Assembly (NCBI GenBank): GCA_900554745.1
Contig: USIU01000072.1
Location: forward strand, 1-6,637
Reading direction: 5' to 3'
DNA length: 6,637 nt
DNA from: an uncultured Leuconostoc sp.
GTDB taxonomy: Bacteria; Bacillota; Bacilli; Lactobacillales; Lactobacillaceae
The position numbers and the translations under genes are program-made. This document shows positions 1-5,975 of this stretch, in pieces (the first letter of the stretch is position 1; each line of letters opens with the position of its first letter). The notes below the pieces were generated by a model. That model searched no databases. It saw nothing but the letters and a program-made list of their open reading frames with translations, and had not been told where the DNA came from.

Positions 1-54
1 GTGACACATCTGATAATCCGCCGACATTTTTCATTCATTTCGTTAATTATCTAT

Positions 55-60
55 TATAAT
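55..60 (+). promoter_or_regulatory. Promoter -10 box of the HD dNTPase gene
   Basis: A perfect TATAAT lies 23 bp before the first ATG of the HD-domain gene. It predicts transcription starting near position 67 and a leader of about 17-20 nt. The -35 side is weak: the 31-40 region holds only TTCATT-like hexamers, at 15 or 19 bp spacing. No TG extension precedes the -10. The assignment rests on the -10 match and its placement. Confidence 0.65.
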
Positions 61-72
61 ATAAGAAAGGTC

Positions 73-80
73 AAAAGGGA
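73..80 (+). promoter_or_regulatory. Ribosome binding site of the HD dNTPase gene
   Basis: AAAAGGGA is followed by CAA and two consecutive ATG codons (84 and 87). The AGGG core lies only about 4-5 nt from the first ATG and 7-8 nt from the second. Spacing therefore mildly favours initiation at 87, which would shorten the protein by one methionine. Confidence 0.6.
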
Positions 81-83
81 CAA

Positions 84-1442
84 ATGATGTTAACAGATAA
101 ATTACACAACGAGAAGGTCCTTCGGGACCCGATCCACAAATTCATTCACATTCAAGATCGTGTGATCCTTGATCTCATTAATACGACTGAATTTCAACGG
201 TTGCGCCGTATTCAACAACTGGGGATTACCAGTGCTGTTTTTCACGGCGCCGAACATTCCCGTTTTGGACATTCGGTAGGTGCCTATGAAATCGCCCGTC
301 GCATCACGGAGCATTTTGAGCAATATTATGCATCGACTTCGCCAGATGACGGTCTCTGGGATACTAACGAACGGCTCGTGACGCTATCAGCTGCACTACT
401 GCACGATATCGGTCACGGGGCCTTCTCGCATACTTTCGAGCATCTCTTTGATACCGATCATGAAGCCATGACACAAGCTATTATTACGGGTGACAGCGAA
501 ATTCATGCCGTTTTGGCAAGTGTTTCCCCTGATTTCCCCAATAAAGTCGCCAGTGTCATCGCAAAAACCTATCATAATCCCCAAGTCGTCCAACTGATTT
601 CAAGCCAACTGGACGTCGATCGTATGGATTATCTCCTACGCGATGCTTATTATACGGGGACAAAATATGGCGAATTTGATATTGATCGTATTTTACGCAC
701 GATGAAGCCAACGCCCACTGGGATTGGCTTTGATATCGCTGGGATGCATGCCGTGGAGGATTATGTCGTGAGCCGTTATCAAATGTACTTACAAGTCTAT
801 TTTCATCCGGTATCACGTGGAATGGAAGTCTTGTTGGAACATTTGCTTCGGCGTGCGCAAGAACTTTACCGTAGCGAATCCAGTCAAAACACGAGTACGT
901 TTGGTCCCCTACTCACCCCATTATTTAACGGTGAACAGTTGTCTACCGAAGATTATTTACGCCTAGACGACCATGTCTTTATGGCTTACATTGCGATGTG
1001 GCGTGACCATCCTGATAAAATCTTATCTGATTTATCCCGTCGCTTCCTTGATCGCCGACCACTCAAGTCGATTGTCATTGACGATAAGACGGCACCCTTG
1101 TTAGAAGAATTGGAACAACTTGTGGCCCTAACGGGTTACAATCCAGTTTATTACACAGCAAGAAATGATGCCTATGATCTACCATATGATGATTACAAGC
1201 CAAATGTGGCAAAGCCACGGACGCAAATTGAGTTTATTTTAGATGACGGCTCGCACCGAGAATTGTCAGAGTTATCCCCACTTGTTGCGGCAATCAAAGG
1301 ACAAGCCTCATTAGATCAACGTTTCTTTTTCCCAAAAGACATGTTAAGTATCGAACCAGAAGATTTGTTTGCTGACACCTTTAAAACTTTTCGGAGTTAT
1401 ATCCATAATAATGCCTTAACGACCCCTAATCCGGAAAGTTAA
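84..1442 (+). CDS. HD-domain deoxynucleoside triphosphate triphosphohydrolase (EF1143/YwfO-like)
   Basis: The 452-residue cytoplasmic protein belongs to the HD phosphohydrolase superfamily, in the branch of Enterococcus EF1143 and Bacillus YwfO. EF1143 hydrolyses dNTPs to deoxynucleoside plus triphosphate. The metal site is complete: H63 in RFGHSVG, H107-D108 in LLHDIGHGAFSH, and D179 in LDVDRMDYL. H111, H116 and H126 sit where the SAMHD1-type catalytic histidines (210, 215, 233, numbered from memory) would be. R180 and Y183 match nucleotide-contacting positions. The length is usual for the branch (about 430-460 residues), so the gene is intact. It has its own -10 box and an intrinsic terminator right after the stop. 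The inferred role is dNTP pool homeostasis. Family assignment is strong; exact substrate preference and any dGTP activation cannot be read from the sequence. Confidence 0.93.
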   Translation: MMLTDKLHNEKVLRDPIHKFIHIQDRVILDLINTTEFQRLRRIQQLGITSAVFHGAEHSRFGHSVGAYEIARRITEHFEQYYASTSPDDGLWDTNERLVTLSAALLHDIGHGAFSHTFEHLFDTDHEAMTQAIITGDSEIHAVLASVSPDFPNKVASVIAKTYHNPQVVQLISSQLDVDRMDYLLRDAYYTGTKYGEFDIDRILRTMKPTPTGIGFDIAGMHAVEDYVVSRYQMYLQVYFHPVSRGMEVLLEHLLRRAQELYRSESSQNTSTFGPLLTPLFNGEQLSTEDYLRLDDHVFMAYIAMWRDHPDKILSDLSRRFLDRRPLKSIVIDDKTAPLLEELEQLVALTGYNPVYYTARNDAYDLPYDDYKPNVAKPRTQIEFILDDGSHRELSELSPLVAAIKGQASLDQRFFFPKDMLSIEPEDLFADTFKTFRSYIHNNALTTPNPES

Positions 1443-1448
1443 CCTGTG

Positions 1449-1481
1449 AAACGTGCCAATTCCCCAATTTGCACGTTTTTT
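1449..1481 (+). terminator. Intrinsic terminator after the HD dNTPase gene
   Basis: Arms AAACGTGC (1449-1456) and GCACGTTT (1471-1478) pair. The stem extends through AATT/AATT (1458-1461 with 1466-1469) across one C/T mismatch, leaving a CCCC loop. A run of six T (1476-1481) follows. It begins 7 nt after the stop codon. It would separate the dNTPase transcript from the antiporter gene, subject to read-through. Confidence 0.88.
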
Positions 1482-1518
1482 ATCATACAACATCAACCTT
1501 TGACTAGTTTAAAACCTT

Positions 1519-1524
1519 GGAGAG
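1519..1524 (+). promoter_or_regulatory. Ribosome binding site fixing the antiporter start
   Basis: GGAGAG lies 5 nt before ATG 1530. The same frame can be opened at GTG 1446, but that start has no Shine-Dalgarno and its extra 28 codons run through the terminator hairpin at 1449-1481. The site therefore decides for 1530. Confidence 0.85.
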
Positions 1525-1529
1525 AGCAA

Positions 1530-3593
1530 ATGACGACATTAACCGTGGTATCACTGCTACTGATTGGCATTATCAGTACCAATATGATCAAACAATTTAT
1601 TCCCAAAGTACCAGAAACATTTATTTTTATTTTGGTGGGGATTGGTTTATCCCTGACACCAACCTTTCACAATTTTGAACTGGAACCAGAGTTTTTTATG
1701 CTGGTGGTGATTGCGCCACTGATGTTTCTAGATGGCCAACAACAATCCTTTGCTGTCATTAAAAAACGTTTTCGCATGATTTTCACCCTGTCCGTTCTCT
1801 TAGCCGCCGTTTCTGCCATAGCCGTCGGTTTCTTATCCAGCTGGATTGAATCGGCTTGGCCTTTAGCGTTAGCAATTGCCTTAGCGGCTATTGTTGTCCC
1901 AACAGACGCTGTGGCCGTGAAATCGCTCACCGCAGGGACAGAAATGCCTGCAGGCGTTAACAATGCCTTAGAACTTGAGTCACTCTTCAATGATGCCACC
2001 GGTCTGGTCATCTTAGACTTGGCCTTATCCGTTTTAAAAAGTGGTCATTTATCCTTACTTGAGGGCCTCGCTCACTTTGTTTTTGTCGCCGGTGGTGGCG
2101 TCATTATCGGGATTATTGGTGGCTTTGCAATTGTGTGGATTCGGAGTAACATTACCTTTCGCACCCTCAACCCGGACACAACGGTCATCACCATTAGCCT
2201 CCTAACCCCTTTTGCGATTTATCTATTAGCTGAAAGTGCCCAAACATCCGGTATTTTAGCAGTTGTGGCAACGGGTATTGTCCATAATTGGGAATCACGG
2301 AAGCTCAAGCTAACATCAACTAACGTGCAATTAACGCAGACCACAATTTGGCAAATGATTGCCACTTTGCTCAATGCCGTTGTCTTTTTGCTATTAGGTA
2401 TTGCTTTGCCAACGGTTTGGCAAGAAATCCAAGCCATTGGTTTTGTTGCTACCCTACAACTCGTTGGTTTAGCCATTTTAATATACTTGTTAATGTTTGC
2501 GGTTCGTTTTTTCTGGGCAAAATATCAAAAGCAAGGCGATGCAAAAGATTTTTTTGGGCCACAACATACCAAAACACACACCTTTAACGCCCGTGTTTTT
2601 GCCACAAGTGGCGTGCACGGTACGGTGACTTTGGCGATGGCCTTCTCCCTACCGCATATGATTGGGCAACAACCTTTCCCTTTTAGAGAACAACTCATTA
2701 TTGTGGCGACCATCGTGATTTTACTCAGCATGATCATCTCGGCGATCGCATTACCAGTGATGTTGCCGAAAAAGCAAGTGACCTACACACCACAACAACT
2801 CACAGCGACACGGAATGCTATGGTTGATTTTGCCATTTTGCAACTGAGACAACAAATGCCTAATCAGCAAGCTCGCGAAACCGTGACAAACTATCTCCAA
2901 ACACAAAAGGGTTGGCAAACCACCGAAGATAAGCAGACAGTAACGGCCGCCTATCAAACCTTGTTTACCCAAACACAAGACTTTATGGCTGACTATCTCC
3001 AAAGTCAACCAGTCATCACGGCCTATCCTGACAATGTCGTTTTAGCCTACCAGAAAATTATGACTCTGCTAATGCAACATCATGGTAACAATACACATGG
3101 TTGGTCAAAATTAGGCCACTTCATTAGTCGGCGATTACGTCAACTTGTACGCCAATGGCAATGGCATCGGTTACAAACGCAGTATTTCAAAACACAGCCA
3201 GCTACTCAGCCGACAACCGCTAACCCGCAAAAAGCCGCCTGGCAGGCACTCATGACGGATTTACTGGCCTTAAACGACGCGGTCGATAACGCTGTGAATA
3301 CACATTTGGATGATATTCTACGTGAACGCGTTGATCAAAAACAAGATACCCATGACGTTGACCTCGTGCGTCGTGAGTTTAACCACTATTTTGCCCGTGT
3401 ACGACGCGATTATGATACGCGTCAGCCACCCGTTGACAGTAAGTGGTATATTCAAGCGTTCCAGGCAGAATACACGTTTGTCCAGCAGCAGGTTGCCGAT
3501 GATAAAATCCCCGTTGCGCTCGCGACAACCCTCTATAGTGAAATTAATCAGGCACAATCTCTCCAGTTGCAACAAGCACAACTGGAAGCCTAA
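1530..3593 (+). CDS. CPA1-family Na+/H+ antiporter with long cytoplasmic tail
   Basis: This 687-residue integral membrane protein is a monovalent cation/proton antiporter of the CPA1 (NhaP/NhaK-like) family. It would exchange cytoplasmic Na+ (possibly K+ or Li+) for protons. Residues 5-413 hold about 12-13 hydrophobic segments. The transport core is recognisable: PTDAVAV at 124-130, then ELESLFNDATGLV at 148-160, with E150 and the N154-D155 pair expected to form the cation/proton site. A later membrane segment reads SGVHGTVTLAMAFSLP (360-375). From about 415 to 687 the protein is hydrophilic, glutamine-rich and probably helical, which makes it longer than the 500-550 residues of classic members. 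That tail is likely a cytosolic regulatory or dimerising domain (inference). No convincing promoter is visible between the preceding terminator and the start. The stop codon sits at the foot of the downstream terminator. Ion specificity is undetermined. Confidence 0.94.
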   Translation: MTTLTVVSLLLIGIISTNMIKQFIPKVPETFIFILVGIGLSLTPTFHNFELEPEFFMLVVIAPLMFLDGQQQSFAVIKKRFRMIFTLSVLLAAVSAIAVGFLSSWIESAWPLALAIALAAIVVPTDAVAVKSLTAGTEMPAGVNNALELESLFNDATGLVILDLALSVLKSGHLSLLEGLAHFVFVAGGGVIIGIIGGFAIVWIRSNITFRTLNPDTTVITISLLTPFAIYLLAESAQTSGILAVVATGIVHNWESRKLKLTSTNVQLTQTTIWQMIATLLNAVVFLLLGIALPTVWQEIQAIGFVATLQLVGLAILIYLLMFAVRFFWAKYQKQGDAKDFFGPQHTKTHTFNARVFATSGVHGTVTLAMAFSLPHMIGQQPFPFREQLIIVATIVILLSMIISAIALPVMLPKKQVTYTPQQLTATRNAMVDFAILQLRQQMPNQQARETVTNYLQTQKGWQTTEDKQTVTAAYQTLFTQTQDFMADYLQSQPVITAYPDNVVLAYQKIMTLLMQHHGNNTHGWSKLGHFISRRLRQLVRQWQWHRLQTQYFKTQPATQPTTANPQKAAWQALMTDLLALNDAVDNAVNTHLDDILRERVDQKQDTHDVDLVRREFNHYFARVRRDYDTRQPPVDSKWYIQAFQAEYTFVQQQVADDKIPVALATTLYSEINQAQSLQLQQAQLEA

Positions 3594-3623
3594 AAATACC
3601 ACCCCATACGGGGTGGTATTTTT
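3592..3623. terminator. Bidirectional terminator between antiporter and miaA
   Basis: A perfect 14-bp inverted repeat pairs AAAAATACCACCCC (3592-3605) with GGGGTGGTATTTTT (3610-3623) around an ATAC loop. It gives a GC-rich stem ending in a U tract on both strands. It serves the two convergent genes. The antiporter stop (3591-3593) and the miaA stop (3622-3624) both overlap the ends of the stem. Confidence 0.95.
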
Positions 3624-4515
3624 AGATCGTTGGCGCCAACCATGAGGTTAGCTGCGTTGACAACGTGGTGGCAGCGTCCTGCCCTGATAACCAAATCAAG
3701 CCAGGAATTTGATGTCGCAAATAAGTTAATTGCCGTTTGGCGTAACGACGTGAATCCTGTTGCATTTGTGCAGTCGCTTCAGCAAGCGTGACATCCCCAG
3801 TTAAATACGGGAAAAATTCTTTATACCCAATGGCTTTCCCAGCTTGAATAGCTTCACCACCCGCTGCTAAAATGCGGCTTGCCTCATCCAGCAAGCCCGC
3901 CGTTAACATTTGCGCTGCGCGGGTGTTAATTCGATCATACAAAACTTCACGTGGCCAATCTAGCCCCACAATAAAGGCATCATAAGTTGGCCGTGCTGGC
4001 GGCGTGTCATGTTTCCCATGGCGCGCAATTTGGATGGCTCGGATGACGCGTTGTTTGTTATTTAAATCAACCCGTTCAGCCAATGCTGGATCTAATGCCC
4101 GCAAAGTCGCCACTAAGTTAGATAATGCCTCAGTTTGCAAGGCAGCAACTTCTGTCGCATCACTGGCCACATACTCTAGTGGTTGTGCGCCAAGTAGGGC
4201 CTTCACATAAAAGCCGGTTCCGCCAGCAATAATGGGTAATTTACCCCGTGAAACAATATCGGCAATCGCCGCATCCGCACGCGCTACGAAATCTGCCACT
4301 GAAAAGGCGTCCGTCATCTCCACAATGTCAATTAAATGATGCGGCACCAATTGTTGCTCTGCTGGACTCACCTTCGCTGTGCCAATGTCTAAGGTGCGAT
4401 ATATTTGCATGGCGTCAGCAGAAATAATTTCGCCATTAAATTGTTGCGCCATTTTGATGGCCAAATCACTTTTACCAGAAGCTGTTGGTCCCGCAATTAC
4501 GACTATTTTAGTCAT
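3622..4515 (-). CDS. miaA: tRNA dimethylallyltransferase (A37 isopentenyltransferase)
   Basis: MiaA transfers the dimethylallyl group of DMAPP to N6 of adenosine 37 in tRNAs that read UNN codons, making i6A37. The 297-residue protein is complete and near the usual 300-315. The P-loop GPTASGKS is at 9-16. SADAMQIYR at 32-40 matches the family motif with Ala where Ser is usual, and D34 is the expected catalytic Asp. IAGGTGFYVKAL is at 97-108, LNNKQRVIRA at 151-160, KAIGYKEF at 227-234, and RRYAKRQLTYLR at 256-267. The start at 4515 is set by AAGGAGGG just upstream; the frame stays open to 4563, but those 16 residues are not family-like. The gene overlaps the end of the GDPD gene by 8 nt and has no promoter of its own, so it is probably co-transcribed and translationally coupled. 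The stop lies in the bidirectional terminator. Confidence 0.97.
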   Translation of the reverse strand: MTKIVVIAGPTASGKSDLAIKMAQQFNGEIISADAMQIYRTLDIGTAKVSPAEQQLVPHHLIDIVEMTDAFSVADFVARADAAIADIVSRGKLPIIAGGTGFYVKALLGAQPLEYVASDATEVAALQTEALSNLVATLRALDPALAERVDLNNKQRVIRAIQIARHGKHDTPPARPTYDAFIVGLDWPREVLYDRINTRAAQMLTAGLLDEASRILAAGGEAIQAGKAIGYKEFFPYLTGDVTLAEATAQMQQDSRRYAKRQLTYLRHQIPGLIWLSGQDAATTLSTQLTSWLAPTI

Positions 4516-5263
4516 GCTGCCCTCCTTGTATTTCTTGACGAATTCGCGTCGCCAGCGCCACATTATTGGTAATCAAACCACGTAACCCAGCTTTAAATAC
4601 TCGGCGCATATCGGATTCGTTATCCACGGTCCAAACACGGGTATGCCAATTTGAGCGCCAGAAAAGCTTTGGTTTATGCTTCAAAATGCGCATATCCACA
4701 TGGACATAGTCAAAGACCCCACGCCACTTTAACCAGTATACTTTGTAACCGCCCCATACTGCTAACGCTGCGATGTCAGTCGTTGGTGCCAATCGCCGCA
4801 GTGTCTTTAAAGTCTCTAAATTAAAACTTTGGTAAATAATGGGATATGCCGGCTTAAACTCAGCCACCATTGCTAAAATTTCAGCTTCAATCCCTGGATA
4901 GTCCTGGTGATCTGTCTTAATTTCAATCAATAAGGTTTTAGCAAAGTGCTGATCTTGCAAAAATCTTAAAAATTCCGCAAAGGTTGGCACTGTCACACCA
5001 GGCATTTTAGGGTCTTTATATTGCCCAGCATCCAATGCTTTTATTTCAGCTAACGTCAAATCCTTGACCAAACCAGTACCGTTAGTCGTGCGATCAACCG
5101 TTTCATCATGTATCACCACAAGATGGCCATCTTTTGTCCGGTGCAAATCCATCTCAAGCATATCAATATCATAGGCTAAAGCTGCTTCAAAGGCTGGTAG
5201 TGTATTTTCAGGGGCCACCGCGCGATACCCACGATGCGCAATAATTTGTGTTTGTTTTGTCAT
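4508..5263 (-). CDS. Glycerophosphodiester phosphodiesterase (GDPD/GlpQ family)
   Basis: The enzyme hydrolyses glycerophosphodiesters, the deacylation products of phospholipids, to sn-glycerol-3-phosphate and an alcohol. The 251-residue protein has no signal peptide or membrane segment and should be cytosolic, like UgpQ rather than periplasmic GlpQ. The TIM-barrel catalytic set is complete: H10-R11 in IIAHRGY, E19-N20 in PENT, E37 and D39 in LEMDLH, H52 in VVIHDE, E114 and K116 in LIEIKTD, and the C-terminal WTVDN at 211-215. H10 and H52 are the expected acid/base pair; E37, D39 and E114 are the expected metal ligands. ATG 5263 has no Shine-Dalgarno, and a TATAAT ends 7 nt before it, suggesting a leaderless message. 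The frame stays open upstream to 5506, but that stretch is not family-like. The gene is followed by overlapping miaA. Confidence 0.95.
   Translation of the reverse strand: MTKQTQIIAHRGYRAVAPENTLPAFEAALAYDIDMLEMDLHRTKDGHLVVIHDETVDRTTNGTGLVKDLTLAEIKALDAGQYKDPKMPGVTVPTFAEFLRFLQDQHFAKTLLIEIKTDHQDYPGIEAEILAMVAEFKPAYPIIYQSFNLETLKTLRRLAPTTDIAALAVWGGYKVYWLKWRGVFDYVHVDMRILKHKPKLFWRSNWHTRVWTVDNESDMRRVFKAGLRGLITNNVALATRIRQEIQGGQHD
4520..4527 (-). promoter_or_regulatory. miaA ribosome binding site inside the GDPD gene
   Basis: On the minus strand AAGGAGGG precedes ATG 4515 by 4 nt. It lies wholly within the last codons of the GDPD gene, encoding part of its QGG C-terminus. It is a near-perfect anti-16S match. 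It fixes the miaA start and implies reinitiation or coupling with GDPD translation. Confidence 0.9.
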
Positions 5264-5270
5264 AATTTTT

Positions 5271-5301
5271 ATTATACTAAATTCATTTACAAATAAGGCA
5301 A
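5271..5301 (-). promoter_or_regulatory. Promoter of GDPD-miaA, predicted leaderless start
   Basis: On the minus strand a perfect -10 TATAAT (5276-5271) is followed by AAAAATT and then ATG 5263, so transcription should start at 5264 or 5263. The best -35 is TTGCCT (5301-5296) with a long 19-bp spacer; a 17-bp spacer would give GCCTTA. The sequence before the ATG is A/T-only near the start and has no Shine-Dalgarno. Confidence 0.65.
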
Positions 5302-5314
5302 AATAGTTGATAAT
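5286..5314 (+). promoter_or_regulatory. Promoter of the DUF3042 gene
   Basis: TTTACA (5286-5291) and GATAAT (5309-5314) are each one base from consensus and sit exactly 17 bp apart. They predict a start near 5321 and a leader of about 28 nt ending in GAGAGGG before ATG 5349. The promoter overlaps the divergent GDPD promoter, because its -35 lies between the -10 and -35 of that promoter. Confidence 0.75.
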
Positions 5315-5348
5315 AGACTTTAGAAAAACGTAAGAAAAGAGAGGGATT

Positions 5349-5531
5349 ATGAAGTCATTTAAGTCAGGCGTTATCGTTGGTATTATTGGATCAGCCCTTG
5401 TTGCTGCTGCTTCTGCACTTGGGTATCGCCAAACAGTTATCAAGCCAGCCGAAGAAGCTGAAGCACAACACGAAGAAGTGTCAAAGCAAGCTATTCGTCG
5501 CAGCATCGCAGCACACCAATCACGCTTTTAA
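5349..5531 (+). CDS. DUF3042-family small membrane protein
   Basis: This 60-residue protein has a lysine-bearing N-terminus (MKSFKSG), one hydrophobic Gly/Ala-rich segment at about 7-25, then a charged tail. The tail contains YRQTVIKPAEE (26-36) and ends in AIRRSIAAHQSRF. The pattern of a short N-terminal helix, a VIKP.EE-type motif and a terminal (R/K)SIAAH matches DUF3042, a small uncharacterised family of Lactobacillales. It is probably anchored in the membrane with its charged tail in the cytoplasm, although a cleaved signal sequence is not excluded. The start is supported by GAGAGGG just upstream and by its own promoter. A terminator follows 4 nt after the stop, so it is monocistronic. 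It is divergent from GDPD-miaA. Function is unknown. Confidence 0.9.
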   Translation: MKSFKSGVIVGIIGSALVAAASALGYRQTVIKPAEEAEAQHEEVSKQAIRRSIAAHQSRF

Positions 5532-5535
5532 ACCT

Positions 5536-5562
5536 AATCAGCCGCTAGCGGCTGATTTTTTT
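5536..5562 (+). terminator. Intrinsic terminator after the DUF3042 gene
   Basis: AATCAGCCGC (5536-5545) pairs with GCGGCTGATT (5548-5557). Sterically this is a 9-bp GC-rich stem with a CTAG loop. Seven T (5556-5562) follow. It begins 4 nt after the DUF3042 stop. Confidence 0.93.
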
Positions 5563-5592
5563 ATCTATCAATGCAGAACTAATTGTCTAAGC

Positions 5593-5625
5593 AAAAAGGA
5601 TTAGCATCTCAGCTAATCCTTTTTT
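5593..5625. terminator. Terminator of the tetR-PH operon, bidirectional in form
   Basis: AAAAAGGATTAGC (5593-5605) pairs with GCTAATCCTTTTT (5612-5624) around the loop ATCTCA. The minus strand gives a stem with a U5 tail after the PH-protein gene, whose TAG stop (5615-5613) is inside the first arm. The plus strand ends in six T, so it could also catch read-through from the DUF3042 gene. Confidence 0.92.
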
Positions 5626-5975
5626 GTTGCCACCCAATTGTTAATTTGATCAACCAACTCACGTGGTTGTACGACACCAATCACAAGGCGCGTGTAACGC
5701 GACGCTTTGAGCTGAATTACAACTGGTGTACTGGTTTGTTTAATATTAAAGAACGTCTCTTCCCCTGCTTTACGAAAAGTCCCGGCCCAATAACCTGGAA
5801 TTGCCGTACCAGGCATCCGTAGCCCTTTCTTTTCCTTTAGGATGCCCGCATCAATCGAAGCGCCGACAACATGTGCCTTGGGGACACGAACTGTCTCTTT
5901 TAACGCAGCAATCTTTGTAAGGCCAATTGGGGTCACGACCAACATATCCGGGGTTAATTCAACTGTGTTTTCCAT
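5613..5975 (-). CDS. Small bacterial PH-domain-like protein (bPH_5-like)
   Basis: The protein has 120 residues, no signal peptide, no membrane helix and no catalytic motif. Its pattern suggests a compact beta-rich PH-like fold: RMPGTAIPGYWAGTFRKAGE (53-72), a strand around FFNIKQ, then TPVVIQLKASRYTRLVIGVV (83-102) and a final helix PRELVDQINNWV. This resembles the bacterial PH domain (Pfam bPH_5 type) found in Firmicutes, which has a GxYxG(x)F turn, a vVI.lk strand and a C-terminal DpeeFv-like helix. The assignment is from pattern recognition. Known relatives often have extra membrane segments; this one is free-standing and probably cytosolic. The start at 5975 is preceded by a perfect AAAGGAGG, 9 nt away. 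It overlaps the end of the tetR gene by 17 nt and so should be co-transcribed and governed by that regulator. Biochemical role unknown. Confidence 0.82.
   Translation of the reverse strand: MENTVELTPDMLVVTPIGLTKIAALKETVRVPKAHVVGASIDAGILKEKKGLRMPGTAIPGYWAGTFRKAGEETFFNIKQTSTPVVIQLKASRYTRLVIGVVQPRELVDQINNWVATKKD

Noticed and set aside
11..17. TGATAAT near the left edge as a promoter -10
   Set aside because: No -35 can be seen because it would lie outside the window, and the TATAAT at 55-60 is better placed for the first gene.
1500..1505. TTGACT before the antiporter as a -35 box
   Set aside because: A -10 at 16-18 bp would fall on the ribosome site and start codon, and no TATAAT-like hexamer is there. 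It also lacks the mirrored half of the tetR operator.
1446..1529. GTG-initiated 28-codon extension of the antiporter
   Set aside because: It runs through an intrinsic terminator, lacks a Shine-Dalgarno and is not membrane-like, whereas ATG 1530 has GGAGAG at good spacing.
1667..3008. Several antisense open frames of 70-114 codons opposite the antiporter, and similar ones opposite the dNTPase and miaA
   Set aside because: They have no ribosome sites I could credit, no family-like motifs and low-complexity composition, and they mirror the coding frames of real genes.
4516..4563. 16-codon extension of miaA
   Set aside because: The residues are basic and unlike MiaA, and a strong ribosome site precedes ATG 4515.
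5264..5506. Upstream extension of the GDPD frame (about 80 codons)
   Set aside because: It is antisense to the DUF3042 gene and both promoters, is Cys/Ser/Ala-rich without family similarity, and the GDPD core starts at MTKQTQIIAHRG.
5377..5604. Plus-strand 75-codon frame overlapping the DUF3042 gene
   Set aside because: It reads the real gene in another frame and crosses the terminator at 5536-5562.
5651..5669. Inverted repeat CAACCA / TGGTTG in the PH-like gene
   Set aside because: Six-bp arms inside coding sequence are expected by chance, with no promoter or U tract nearby.
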